Source: Scatophagus argus
Taxonomy: Eukaryota; Chordata; Actinopteri; Scatophagidae
Reading direction: 5' to 3'
NCBI RefSeq assembly: GCF_020382885.2
Contig: NC_058516.1
Span: 10,345,902-10,409,901, forward strand
Length of the DNA: 64,000 nucleotides
Part shown: piece by piece, positions 1-56,329 of the stretch
Layout of the letters: every line of letters begins with the position of its first letter
How positions within the stretch are numbered: the stretch's first letter is position 1
Made by a program: the position numbers and the translations under genes
The notes under the pieces: generated by a model
Told to the model about the DNA's origin: nothing
What the model saw: the letters and a program-made list of their open reading frames with translations, nothing else
Database searches by the model: none

Positions 1-24
1 GAGAGAGAAGGGGGCTGCCCTTGC

Positions 25-42
25 TGTGTGTGTGTGTGTGTG
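25..42. repeat. (TG)n microsatellite
   Basis: Nine TG dinucleotides in a row, seen directly, in the kdm6a intron downstream of exon 7. The rest of 1-709 is intron with no other recognisable feature. Confidence 0.9.
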
Positions 43-709
43 TTTAAGAGTGTGTGTTAGTGAGAACAGGAATGAGGGGGGACACAATGAGGCAAAGGCA
101 AACAGCGAGGCCCTGGGCAAAAAATGGATATTGCTGTCGCCAAGGTAACAGGTACAGGGGCGGGAGAGATGAGATGGCAGCGGCATATCAAATAAAGCCA
201 GCGCTGTGCCCAGACTGAACCCCGGCAGCCGAACAAAATCTAACACTCTGTACAGAAGACAGTGAACACAGATGCCTGAAGCTTTCCCATTCAAGGTTAC
301 ACTGCTGTGAGCAGTGGAGCGCAGGAATGGCTTTTGTGTGGATAATTATACTATAATAACTAGTCCCATGTGATTATGTAATGCATATAAAAAGTACAAA
401 AAAATACATTTCAGTGAAAGCAATTCTATAAAAAGCCTGAAATACAAGAGTATACAGTATTTACAGAATGATAATGTTACACTGCATATTCTTTAGGGCT
501 AAGTAAGTCTACAACTGACAGAGCATCAGTCCAAATTGTTTCACATTGAGGCTGGATGATCTTGAAGGCATCCACAATCTACTTTTCTAAGCTGCAGACA
601 AGAATCCAGAAAGGCTAAGCATGTATTTAGCACACTCATTTAACACATGCATTTTATTCATCGTTTAACAACTACATTAAAATGACAAGTAGGTAAGACA
701 GGAACTTAC

Positions 710-10220
<9,511 letters not shown>

Positions 10221-11118
10221 GGAAAATCGCGACGCGGGGACAAACGGTTTGCTCCGCCGAATCAAAAAAGAAAAACTGAAGAAAACAAAATGATCAAAAA
10301 CTTTTTTCCAGGATGAAAAGATGCGATTCGATATAGTAAATCCTTTCGGGGGGGACAGAAGCGCTCTCCGGGTAGCTCCTCAAACGTCACATTTTTCATC
10401 ACAAAGTGATATTGTGCCGCTGCATGAATGCGAATACCTGAATACAAAATCTAAGATGTGAGTATTTGACAATAAAATGCGTTTCGACCGCGAAGATAAA
10501 GTTGTTATAATTGTGTCACCCAAGCGAACCCACGCGCCGCTCTAGCCACGCCCTCTCCTCCATCTTCAGCCAATAGTAGCGCCCGCATCCCACCATATGA
10601 CTTCCCTGCTCTATCGTTCTTTTATCTCAAAATTTCATATCCCTCTGCAAAACACTCATATTTTAAACAACGATTATTCTGGAAGCATCCTCTAAAACAC
10701 GTACTCTCCAAACGTGTCTGACACCCATATAAATTGAAGTAAATAAGCTTTCTTTCCCTGGCAAATGCAATAATTTCCACATGTTACAATGTAATATTGT
10801 ATTTAGTAATATTTTGACACTTGGGTATCGGTTGTCGTTTTCCTTTCCAGACTGGTTAAACGATGACTGCAATGCATCATACGTCCCGAGCCTTTCACAT
10901 CACGTAACCTCCGTTTGCAATTTCTAAAATTCCATCTTAATTTTACGATATCTTCCCCATATGAAGAAAAAATGTGCAGCATTTTAATAAAACGTTGTTA
11001 AATCGCTGAACCTAATCAAAGCATTTTAACTTACGTGGCAAAGCATCATAATGTGGGCGTGGTTTAGTATTGTCAACATCCATGTCAACATCCTGGTGAC
11101 ATAACTAGTTACTTCAAA
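10221..11118. promoter_or_regulatory. Head-to-head promoter region of kdm6a and fundc1
   Basis: About 0.9 kb separates the two divergent start codons. It holds the 5'UTRs and promoters of both genes. A GC-richer stretch near 10520-10590 contains a CCAAT box in the context CAGCCAATAGTAGC, and GGGCGTGG occurs near 11055. No TATA box was seen at a convincing place. A shared bidirectional promoter is inference from geometry. Confidence 0.55.
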
Positions 11119-13201
11119 ATGGCGACGGTGGACCACAGGGAAGGTTAGTGATTTTGTTTGTTAGGATAGGGCGTCATTATTCTAATCAATATTGGAATTT
11201 AGAAAGGTTCCCTCACACGATAATGAGATTGAATACTGTTTTTACCTCGACGCTCGGAAGAATCTGCAAAGGAAGCCTTAAACGAGCACGACATTTAAGT
11301 GGAAGCCATTTGACGCTAGCCTGCTAATATTAGCTTATCGACTCGTTAGCATAGAATAAACCAGAAACCTTCGCAGCCTGTGGTCGCTGAACAGCCTTCA
11401 CAGTTAGCTTAATAGATTTGCAGGTTCACGTTTACTTTCAGGTAAAATGCAAGGCGCTGTCAATAGCTGAATTTCGTGAAACATGTTTATCCTTACTATA
11501 AGTGGTTGTACGCCTTCACCAATGTTTGAGATGGAACCCAGTTGGAGTGAGGTATAGTGTCATTTAGTGTGCAAATCAACCGCTTACTTTTCCTTATTCC
11601 GAAGGACTGGAGCTATAATATCGAAAGTATTGTAATTTTTTTTACTTTATCTTTTATATGCTTGTCTCAGACCAGGAAGACCCAGAGAGTGAAGATGAGG
11701 TTTATGAGGTTGTGGATCTGACAGAATATGCCCGGAGGCACCAGTGGTGGAGTAGGGTGTTTGGGAACAACTCCGGCCCGATTGCTGAGAAGTATTCCGT
11801 GGCTACTCAGCTCATGATGGGAGGGGTGACTGGATGGTAAGGCATGCTCACGGGTCACACCTGTAACCAAAGATTCAAATACTGTCCATCAGCTGGAATT
11901 GACGGCCTGTCGACACGTACAGGTGTGCTGGTTACCTCTTCCAGAGAGTTGGGAAGATTGCTGCTACTGCTGTTGGTGGTGGGTTTCTTCTTTTACAGGC
12001 AAGTACCGTAACAGTGTGTTAACGCACCTTGAGCAAATATATAGAGCGTTAACCATTTATATACTGGCTTTACATGTATGTTTTGTGAGTCCCATTTTGC
12101 CAGTTTCACTGACTAGTGAGAATGACAGCTGTACAGCACGATGCTCAGCTGGTCTCCTTTCTTCAGCTGAAAGATTAGCGTTGTGAGTCAGCCAGCTGTA
12201 GATAGATGCAAGCCATCTGGATGCTTATTAGATGCTGCAATGCTATCAGCACATTATTCCATTTAAAAGCATTCTTGTAACACTTGTACAAGTAGATCAC
12301 CCCAGAGACTTGACTTGATTCACAAGCTGAACACATTAAACTAGTTCGTACAAAATGCTAAAAATGTGCTTTGAACTTAACAGTTTTCTGTCAGACATTG
12401 ATACAATACAGCACAGAAAAAAATCGGATAAAAGCAGACAAGGAGATAGTGGCTCAGTGCAACAGAATGTTATTTAAATGTGTAAATGTATTAAGCACTG
12501 TTAAATATGCCAAATTGTCTGCTTAGAATCAGTGCTGAATATCACCCTGTCGCTCCAACAGATTGCCAATCATAGTGGCTACGTGAAGGTGGACTGGAAG
12601 AAGGTGGAGAAGGATGTGAACAAAGCAAAGAAGCACCTAAAAAAGAAGGCGAACAAAGCAGCCCCTGAAATAAACACATTCATTGAGGAGGTAAAGGTAC
12701 CTGTAACAAAGCTTGCTCTTTGTTTCATGCTTTTTGCTTATGTCAATTATCTAATGAATCTTATAATTATTAAAATGTTGCTAAAATTCTAATTGCTGAA
12801 GTTGCAAGGTTTCAACATACCTCTGTCATGTCTTTAATTAGAATTAAATGTATGTGTTTTTCTTTGATGTCCTGGGTTTCTTTATCTGCAAGCCAACAGT
12901 GCCATCTAGTGTACATTTAGTTGGTACTACACCCATTCTCTGTGACAAACAGGCACAAGTGATGGTAGATAAATACATTTTGTCACCATCTTTAGGTGAT
13001 GGAGTAACTTTGCATTTTCTATTTCCAGACCATGCTGACACAAAACAGTCAAACACAACACAGTACGCTGCTTTTAAGCTCTCATCCACTCATTCTCCAT
13101 CTCCTCCTCACCCTCCTATTCAGGCTACAGACTTCATCAAAAGGAACATCGTCTTGTCCAGCGGGTTCGTCGGTGGCTTCTTTCTGGGTTTGGCCTCCTA
13201 A
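11119..13201 (+). CDS. fundc1: FUNDC1, outer-membrane mitophagy receptor, complete
   Basis: Exons: 11119-11143, 11671-11836, 11923-11998, 12562-12690, 13124-13201; total 474 nt, 157 aa (human 155). FUNDC1 recruits LC3/GABARAP to damaged or hypoxic mitochondria. The LC3-interacting motif is visible as YEVVDL around residue 20, inside the acidic N-terminus [19 protein letters not shown]; the tyrosine and the nearby serine are the family's regulatory phosphorylation sites. Membrane segments are GGVTGWCAGYLF...TAVGGGFFLLQ and the C-terminal [17 protein letters not shown]. The basic loop [16 protein letters not shown] lies between them. Exon 3 ends in a GC donor (CAG|GCAAGT) instead of GT. The gene is head-to-head with kdm6a and tail-to-tail with cenpl. 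Identification is near certain. Confidence 0.96.
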
Positions 13202-14501
13202 AGATGCCGCACAATCTGCAGCCTCCACCTACTGTGAACTGCATCACTACATAGGTCACTTTCCTCTTTGTTGTTTACCTCTCGACTCCATGTGTGCATT
13301 GATACACCTTTTAATGAACTTTATGGCAGGGGGGTGGTTTATGTTTAACATTAAAGCATGATCTGTTGTGACAGTGGTATTAACTGTGTAACTACCCCCC
13401 TGTTTTAAATAACTCCTAGCTAATTATATCCCTTTGGGAGTGCTCATACTGAAGTGTGTGTGGTGGCTCAGTCGGGAGTTTGGATTATACTGTGAAGACT
13501 TTTTTTCTGCGGGTCCTGTAATGGAGCTTTGCCATACTGCTGAATATGTCAGGCTGCCACAAACCAGCACCGATTCCTCATTGCTTTTTCAAGACTTATC
13601 TTAGTCTAGATCCATCCTCGTTATCTATTGCCTGATTGTTAGACATTGGCATGTGTGGGTGCCTCTTAAATATACAGCCAACCCCTTCTCAAAGCTGTAA
13701 ATACCCACACAAGAGTAAATATTATATAAACAACATGGAAGGCAGCAGAGTGGGAAGCTGACACCATCCCCCAGTCTAGTGTTAGGAGGTATTTTTTATG
13801 TAGCTGTGAAGTTTGGCGAGCTTATGTGCCACTTAAGCATGTAAGTGGCCCAGTTTTTAAACTTTGTCGCACTGACTGGGGGCAGGTTAAACAAATGTAT
13901 TTTCCCACTCTGAGAGGAGATGTAATTGATATACGACACATATCATGAGCTTAGTTTACAGCTAAGTGTTACATGCATGAATATTCATCACTTCATGCTG
14001 ACAACAAGGAGTATTAATTTCACATCCTTTATTCCCCATAATCCTCAGCTCTGTAATGCCCTTTAATGACAGGATGAGCTGTACCCTAATTACCACCATC
14101 AACAAGCTAAAACACCCAAAGAGACACCATTCCTGTCATTAAAGAGCATAATGGGGCAGCGATTGTGACTCCTAACGCCCTCGCTATTGTCATTATGCAT
14201 TTAGTCGTGTCAGTGTAGCAATAACACAACAGCGATGCTGCCGAGTCGTGTCCGCACATTATACAGGACATCCACATAAAGGAGTCCACTTAAGTTGATC
14301 ACAAGTTGCTTATTTAAATGTATTTTTTTTTTCTTTGCCTTTTTCTACCAGTGCAATATACAGTGACGTTTCAGGTGTAAGTTTTTGTTTTTGAAGAGTT
14401 TGTTGCATCTACAACTGGCATTTTGTATGCTCAGATTCTCTCCTCATTTTTGTTATTTTGTTATCTTGAGCAGTATGAATTTGGTTGGGTGTCTGTTTTA
14501 A

Positions 14502-14507
14502 AATAAA
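14502..14507 (+). terminator. Polyadenylation signal AATAAA, fundc1
   Basis: AATAAA occurs in TTTTAAAATAAAAGTTGCC, followed at a short distance by T-rich sequence. It is the most convincing signal downstream of the fundc1 stop, giving a 3'UTR of about 1.3 kb. An ATTAAA variant near 13350 could give a much shorter one. Confidence 0.55.
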
Positions 14508-15108
14508 AGTTGCCTGATTATGTTTTCAATAATAATAAAAATTTAAAAAAATCTGTTGATGCACCTGTATGTCCAGTGATATATTTGCACTCTTTTGCAG
14601 CTGGAGTTGGGGAGGGAGTGTGGCACCATCTGGCCATTTAACAAGCATGTCAAATTGGATGGTGGAAAGAGACTGTAATTAATGTAGCGTTAATTAAAGT
14701 TGATTAGCAGAAATTTTAACAGTTGTAATGATAGATCTATTAATTCTGCAGGCGAAAATATTCTAAATATCTTTGGATTTTGAAGCGTTAATCAGACAAA
14801 ACAGGCAGTTTGAAGACATCATCCTGGAACCATGGTAAGCATTTCTGACATTTTATTTACAGAGCTATTAATTGATAAGTAAAACAATTAATTGCAACAC
14901 TAAATGAATATAAAGCCTAGATGAAAGGACACCCAATGGAAATATCTTTGTGTTATTGGCCAGTCAGCTGTTGCAATAAGATAAATACACCACAAATTAC
15001 ATAAAAGACCCAAACCCTGCTTGCATGAGACTCATTATTTTAAGTCTTTTGAAACTGAATTTAAATCATGCTTGAAACTGTTCACCAACACACTGCTTCC
15101 TTTTTCCT

Positions 15109-15114
15109 TTTATT
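15109..15114 (-). terminator. Polyadenylation signal AATAAA, cenpl
   Basis: TTTATT on the plus strand reads AATAAA on the minus strand, about 365 nt after the cenpl stop codon. It is the nearest good signal in that direction. Confidence 0.5.
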
Positions 15115-15477
15115 TAAAACTGTAAATGTCAAAAATGTAGAAACCGCTGGACGAGAATATAAACAAGTAGTATTTACAAGAGAGAATGGAACCTGATATG
15201 TTTTCCTCAATAGTCGCCCATAATTACAGCCACAAGGGTTCCTGCATTTATATGCTGGAATGTAACTCTGTTGTACCTTTGTTAAAGAAAAGATTGCAGA
15301 AGACAACTTTTCATTTCATGTTTCATGTGAAAGAATTTTAAAAAAATCCAAAAAAGCAAAAAAAAAAAAAAAATCATAACTGCATATCCAGTTTCTCCGG
15401 GCCTTTTTTTCCCAAATGAATGCTGCTGTTGTAATGTTGTATTTCCTTGGTGCTGTAAAAAGTCTTTTTTATGGCAC

Positions 15478-18163
15478 TCAGATGGGCATTTTGAGGAGGG
15501 CACATTCTGTCAGCAGCGTCAGGGTGGCGATCATGTATCTGCTGCTGGAGATCTGGAACACAAGGAAACATTAATGCAACAGTTAGACTTTGCTGTGTGG
15601 GTGCTGACTCAGAAAAAAAAATAAAAAACCTTTGTTCTTATGAGAGCAGCCCTTTCTGTTGGACGGTACCTTGATCCTGCCGGCGTACTTGGCTGAGCCC
15701 AGTGCTGTGGTGACTTGGTTCAGGCTTCCCGCTGACAGATCCAACCTGAAGTGTCTGTAGAAGTGGCTCTTCAATGCATGGATGAACCTCATCACCTCCT
15801 CAATATCAATACTACTCTCTCCCTCCATCTCCTCCCCTCCTTTATCTTCCTCCTGTGGACCATTTCTCACACTGCCCCACAGCTCTGATGCATCTTGGGG
15901 GTCAACTGTGTAGGTCACTTGCAGCGGTGGCACAGCTGGAATTGTCCAAGTCATTTTGAGGTGCTGGATGCTGGACTCGGCATGGCAGTTGGTCCACAAG
16001 GCCACCAGCCACTGCAGGCTGGTGTGGCTGATCTCCAGGTGGCCAAAGCAGCAGTCGAAGGTCTGCTGGAACCAGGATTTGACCACATTAGTGAGAGCCT
16101 CAGCCCCACTGCTGCCAAAGAGGGGCAGGCAGACAAAGTCCTTTGGAAGCGAGCGCAGGTATTCAGGGTTGCCGTTGATGCAGGTCAGCCAGCCGCTCCA
16201 TATTGGCCTCTGAGGCTCATCCTGCCTGGCAAACAAAGGCTTTGAATGGATCTGTGGTGGGAAAAGAGAACGGTTAGAGAGTCTCACAGTGAGCTCTTCC
16301 TTGAGATAGTCCATGTTTCTTATATGGACTCATATAGGCTGGAAGAATAAACGTGATCCTTCTCAAATGTAGACAAGTGTAAAGTGTCGAACCTATGCAT
16401 TACACCCAGTGCTTAATGCTTGCTAATTCTTACCCTCAAGTATTTGTTCAAAAAAATAACATTCATTTTAAAGGCCACAGCAGCTTAATTTGTAGATAAT
16501 ATTTTCGCCAGTTTCAAAGCACCACTTTCTTCGCTTTTTTCTCTAAATGAAGATTTTGCAAATATTTTTAGAATTCATCCTAAAAAGGTTTTACAACGTT
16601 CTGCTGGGAATCTTGGCCTAATGACATATTGTACATGTGCACAACATTTTCAGGCCACATCACCGAAGGTAAAGAGAAACCCCATTATACTGAACAGCTT
16701 CACTCTGCCTCTATAGAATCCTGTGCTTACCTGTATGAGGACTGTCTCAGCATCTTCGTCCGTCTCAACCAGCCCCTGCACCACAGAGAAGGAGACTCTG
16801 AAGCTGCTCTGTGGTCCTTCCACTTCCACTGCCAAACCTTGTTGCTTCTCTGCAGCAATGAATGCTGAGAGCTGCCTGGAGTAGCGCTTCAGCTGAGTGT
16901 GTCTAAACTGGTAGAGAGGAGTAACGTACGACAGCTGCCACTCGGTTTTCACCAGCAAGGCCAGTTGCTCTGGATTCACCTTCTCCTTTGACAAGGAAAA
17001 GAGAAGATAGGATAGAGATGACCATGTAATGCTATTCATTGCATATGTTTATTGGCATAAAGCTGATTAAAAGATGGTGTGCAGTGGCCTGGATTGACTC
17101 ACAGTAATATTGCGTGACTTTGGAGGCCTTCTGCTGGTGTTGAGCCTCCGTGCTGTCAAAGCTGGAGTTAAGCCAAGTCGTGAAGCAGCACCTAAGCAGC
17201 TGCGGTATGACAGCCGGTAACTCTTACTTTTGCTCCTCCTCTGAACCACAACACTGTTGGAGGGGGTCCTTATGGCACTGGAATACATCAAATAATTGTT
17301 CCAGTTAGTAACACAGATAGTCACTTCAGTGCTCTTTGTAGGACAAAACCGTGGTGCAAATAATCGAGATCATGTTGACAGTAACACCCTCTCCTAAAGT
17401 TGTAAGTTGTATAGACCATGTTCTCCATCATAAATTTACACACTTTTATAGCCACCTATGAGCCCACACAAGGGGTTATTTATGATAAAGATTTTACAGA
17501 TTTTAGGTAGAGTATTATTTAAAGATCGGTTGCTTTTAATGAATACTTTTTATAATCAGCAGCTTCGGGCATACACAAAGTAAAGGTCTGCTAAGGCTAC
17601 TGCTTTCTCATGTTTAAAGTGATGTTCACAATAATATCGCTTTAGAGAAACCACTGTCCTGGTACTGTACATGCACTCCTTCCATGTTTCAAACGAGACC
17701 TCAGCTAAAAGCGCACTTTGCCTGTAGAACTGACTTCAAAGAAACATCAGTGCAAATTCCCTTCGATTTGTTTACTTCCTTTACTACCATTGACCATGAG
17801 AATCAGACAAAACAAAACATATATATATAGAATTTTGATTTAGCAAAGTGCTCCTTCGGGCATATGATAGTTGCCGAATCGAGAAGTGGAAACCAGAGAT
17901 TCGTAACAAGTCTTGTATATCACTGTATCAGGTAGTTACACTGTGTGAAGAGCAAGCAACTTTAAACCACTCGCTAACTGAATGTTATTTGGCCTGACAG
18001 TCCCTCATACGGACGAGAACGGCAAGAACGCAGCATGGAGAAGCCGTAATACACTGCTGACAAAATTGTGCTGTTTTTGTTGTTGCGAAGGTAAATACGC
18101 TGTAGAAAATTGTATTTCATTTACGAAATAAACAAACATCTACCTGCTATGCTGCCGCTCCAT
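15478..18163 (-). CDS. cenpl: CENP-L, inner kinetochore (CCAN) subunit, complete
   Basis: Exons in transcript order: 18144-18163, 17103-17277, 16731-16985, 15670-16251, 15478-15552; total 1107 nt, 368 aa (human 344). Phases close at every junction. CENP-L pairs with CENP-N in the constitutive centromere-associated network, which reads CENP-A nucleosomes. Diagnostic blocks shared with vertebrate CENP-L are TPLYQFRHTQLKRYSRQLSA, FIAAEKQQGLAVEVEG, DFVCLPLFGSSGAEALTNV, SWFQQTFDCCF and SHFYRHFRLDLSAGSL. The last exon, reading SSRYMIATLTLLTECALL, matches the family C-terminus rather than the longer overlapping open frame at 15374-15571. The tiny first exon encodes MERQHS; its ATG was chosen because it splices in phase to the family-like N-terminal basic segment. 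Human CENPL sits on chromosome 1, not near CASK. Confidence 0.94.
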
Positions 18164-53585
<35,422 letters not shown>

Positions 53586-55570
53586 CATACGCTCGGTGGC
53601 AGTTGGCTCATCGCCCTGATCGATCCATCGCCGATCCAGCACTGATGCTAAACTTTGGTCCCCTTCAATCGCGTCTCTCATCAGAATCATGCATTTGTGT
53701 AGATAAACTGTTGTTGAAAAAAGAGGGAAATGAAGAAACTAAGGACTCGCTACAGACTTCATCCGGCCCCGACCCCCTTTTTCTCAACAGCCTCAAAGGC
53801 ATATCGTTGTGTACATATATACATATATATATAAATGATAAAAAAAACTAAGTGAATATGGTTCTGTCCTTCTATAGTTGAGGGGTTGGGAGTGGAGGGG
53901 CAATGTGGTAGATATTTTGTACTTTTCTTTTGTAATTGATGGATGGGTGGTAACATTGGAAAGGCAATAGTGAGCATGACCATAAAGCAGTCTTGTGTGG
54001 GTGCCTGTGTGTGTGTTGACCTTTAAAGGCACTTCTTGTGGTACTCTGTGTCCTCCCCCCTCCGACGTCCCCCCCCCCCCAATGTCCTCGGCTCCTGTAA
54101 CAAACAAGCCGAACTTTGAAGCACATTAGAAACTGCTATAGTGGCGACAAGTAACTCCCTCAGCTCCACATGCAAGTTCGAGAGAAGCAAAAAAAAAAAA
54201 AAAAGAAGCACAGGAAACTTGGCAGTTTCTCCCCCCTCCTCCCCCCTCCTCCCCCCCCCTCAGTCCTTTGTTTATTCCACTGGCCCTCTGTGCCTGTCAG
54301 TTTGTTGAAGGAGCGCACTGCATCTCCTCTACGCTGTCTTTCCGTGTGTCGCTGTAGCCTCTTCTCAACCTCCGACGGTCTTTGTTTACATCTCGGTTTG
54401 CACAAAAATGGACAAAGGAGACAACGTGCACTGCATCTCAACTGCACTCACAGTTTTCATTTAGCCTCTTTAGCCGACGCTCTTCTGGCTGTGTTTACCC
54501 CTCTCTCTCTCCCTCTGTACGTGATCTGCTAATCAATGGACCTGGAATATCCTTCTTGGGGCACAATCAGCTATGGAAAAAGCGCCTGCAACCACCGCTG
54601 AACGTGGCTCCTGAGCTAGAAGACATACAGACTGCCTTTTCAGAGCCTCGGGGAAGTAACACCTATGCACACCCCTGGTTTCTGCCAAGCAGACAGCCAC
54701 AACAGATTCCTTCTTTCTTAACAAAACTCGCTCAAGTGTTCACAGCAACGTCTGTGTGGAAGGGGAGGGCCTCATGTAGGTGGGACGAATCCAATCCCAG
54801 AGCCACCAGTTTTGGAACTGTTAACTGTTGTCTTTAAAAAAATATATATATAAACGGAGTATTCTTGTTTTGAGGGAGAGAAAAATATCTCTAACTTTTG
54901 TGTGTAAATGTTTCAATGGTGCGTACGTCATACGAGTGAATTACCAAGAGCCAGTGTATATTAATCCTTAAAAGAAGCTCAGTGTGTGACATAACTTCTT
55001 CATGCTTTACCAGAAGTGTCACAAAGCTGCCCCACCTGCAGGAAGTCAGTATGTGCGTCAGTCGAAGGGTCTTTTAAAAAAAAAACAACAACAATAATAA
55101 TAATAATAATAAATAAAAGAAGAACTGTGGTGTGGCTGCTCTTGTTCCACTTCAAGTAAAGTGTTTTCATTTCAAGTCCTGTGTAAATTACCTCTGCAAA
55201 TGACAAAAGCAGCTCTTCTGTATGAATTGTTGTTCTTTTTTTTGTTATTTCATTTTTAAAAAAAAAAATATATTTCCTTTTATGTGTTTAAAGTAAATGG
55301 CCTCGACTTCCTCCTGTTTATTTTCTCGCGTGTGCAAGTTAATGTGTGGATACAATTGATTTGAAGTGTTTTACGTACGGATTTAGAAGGCCAACTGGGA
55401 TTGGTCTGTCGGATTTCTCAATGATCAGATTTTGAATGACGTCACTGCATGTCGTCAGCATCCGGTCAGTGCGGCGAAATCTGCAGCCATTGCTCGTCGT
55501 TTCATGAACGCGTCCTCGCCTGGCTGCACGTCAGTCAGCCTACAATAAAGTGGTAGTTTATTGTAATGTT
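53586..55570 (+). other. cask: cask 3'UTR
   Basis: From the stop to the AATAAA at 55544 there is no further coding exon. The segment holds C-rich tracts (54056-54080, 54227-54260), A-tracts (54190-54205), an AAT microsatellite (about 55093-55115) and AT-rich stretches. The open frames at 54170-54532 and 54382-54837 are low complexity and overlap each other, so they are not called. The extent of the UTR is inference from signals only. Confidence 0.6.
55544..55549 (+). terminator. Polyadenylation signal AATAAA, likely distal cask site
   Basis: AATAAA in CCTACAATAAAGTGGTAG is followed within 30 nt by GT-rich sequence. Other candidates are in the AAT repeat near 55110 and AATAAA at 55984. Confidence 0.5.
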
Positions 55571-56221
55571 GACCCATGTTGTCCCACCGTTTGTGCGCTA
55601 TTGTTCCGCGTTTGGGGTTAATTCGCGGGGGGGGCGAAGGGCAGCATGTCAGAAGTTGTAACTCGGAGACTTCAGCCCAACTCTTCTCAGGTTTTGTGCT
55701 TAAACTAAGTAGTTGACGTGAGGGTTGATGTGCTGGTTAGAAATTCAGCGTAAAACCAAATGTTTAATTGTGTTCCCATGAGAAAGAGGGAAGGGAGGCC
55801 GTCCATCACGCAGCAGGAGCTCCTGCTACTTCACTGTCTCGGCGTTAACTCGGACCAAAGTTAATCATTCATGAAAACAGCTCGGCAGGTGGAGCAGTGA
55901 TATCAGGACGGAGATGCCTTGTGATGGATGTTTAGCATATAAAACCTTCTCCCTCTGTTTGTTGTTCCCCCGCATTGAAACCAAATAAAATATGAGATTA
56001 GTGCGAGCGAAAGATGAAGAAATGCACTCTCCATAAATTCACCTTGTAAATCTTTGTGACACTTTTGTTGACGCAGTGTCAGTGAAGTGTTGAGTCGACT
56101 TTGCGGTCGTTTAAGGCCCCCGGTGAGCCATTCTGTTTTTCTACCAGTGTCGACTGCACAACCTGAAATGTCACAATTCTGTCAGAAGTAAAACAGTGTT
56201 ATGTGCTTGTTTTTCTGCATG

Positions 56222-56329
56222 ATGGCGAAGTGGGATGAAAGCGGGCTCGTGTCGATGCAGCGAGACCTTCACCTGCTACCTGGAAATAAAGCCAAACGAA
56301 GGACAAGCAAGGAGGCTGACAAACCGAAG
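56222..56329 (+). CDS. Candidate first coding exon of an unidentified small gene
   Basis: An ATG with strong initiation context (A at -3, G at +4) opens 36 codons, starting MAKWDESGLVSMQRDLHLL and ending EADKPK. They run to an acceptable donor (AAG|GTAGTG) and are charged and non-repetitive, unlike nearby random frames. A second open stretch with similar character lies at about 56720-56869 (MEATYRSELHLMGSRATTR, stop TAG) after a possible acceptor CCGTCACAG. Its longest frame, however, does not join in phase with this exon. I do not recognise the protein. It may be a real small gene downstream of cask or chance. Confidence 0.3.

Larger units (their letters stand above)
13202..15477. other. Convergent 3' ends of fundc1 (plus) and cenpl (minus)
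   Basis: No further coding gene is seen. The first 1.3 kb is probably fundc1 3'UTR, up to the polyadenylation signal at 14502. Beyond the cenpl stop, on its downstream side, a minus-strand signal lies at 15109-15114. An A-tract occurs at about 15358-15373. Confidence 0.6.

Noticed and set aside
15374..15571. 65-codon frame overlapping the last cenpl exon
   Set aside because: The real exon uses another frame (SSRYMIATLTLL...), which matches the family C-terminus and joins in phase with the preceding exon.
54170..54837. Long overlapping frames downstream of the cask stop
   Set aside because: They fall in the 3'UTR, are driven by C-rich and A-rich tracts, overlap one another and resemble no protein.
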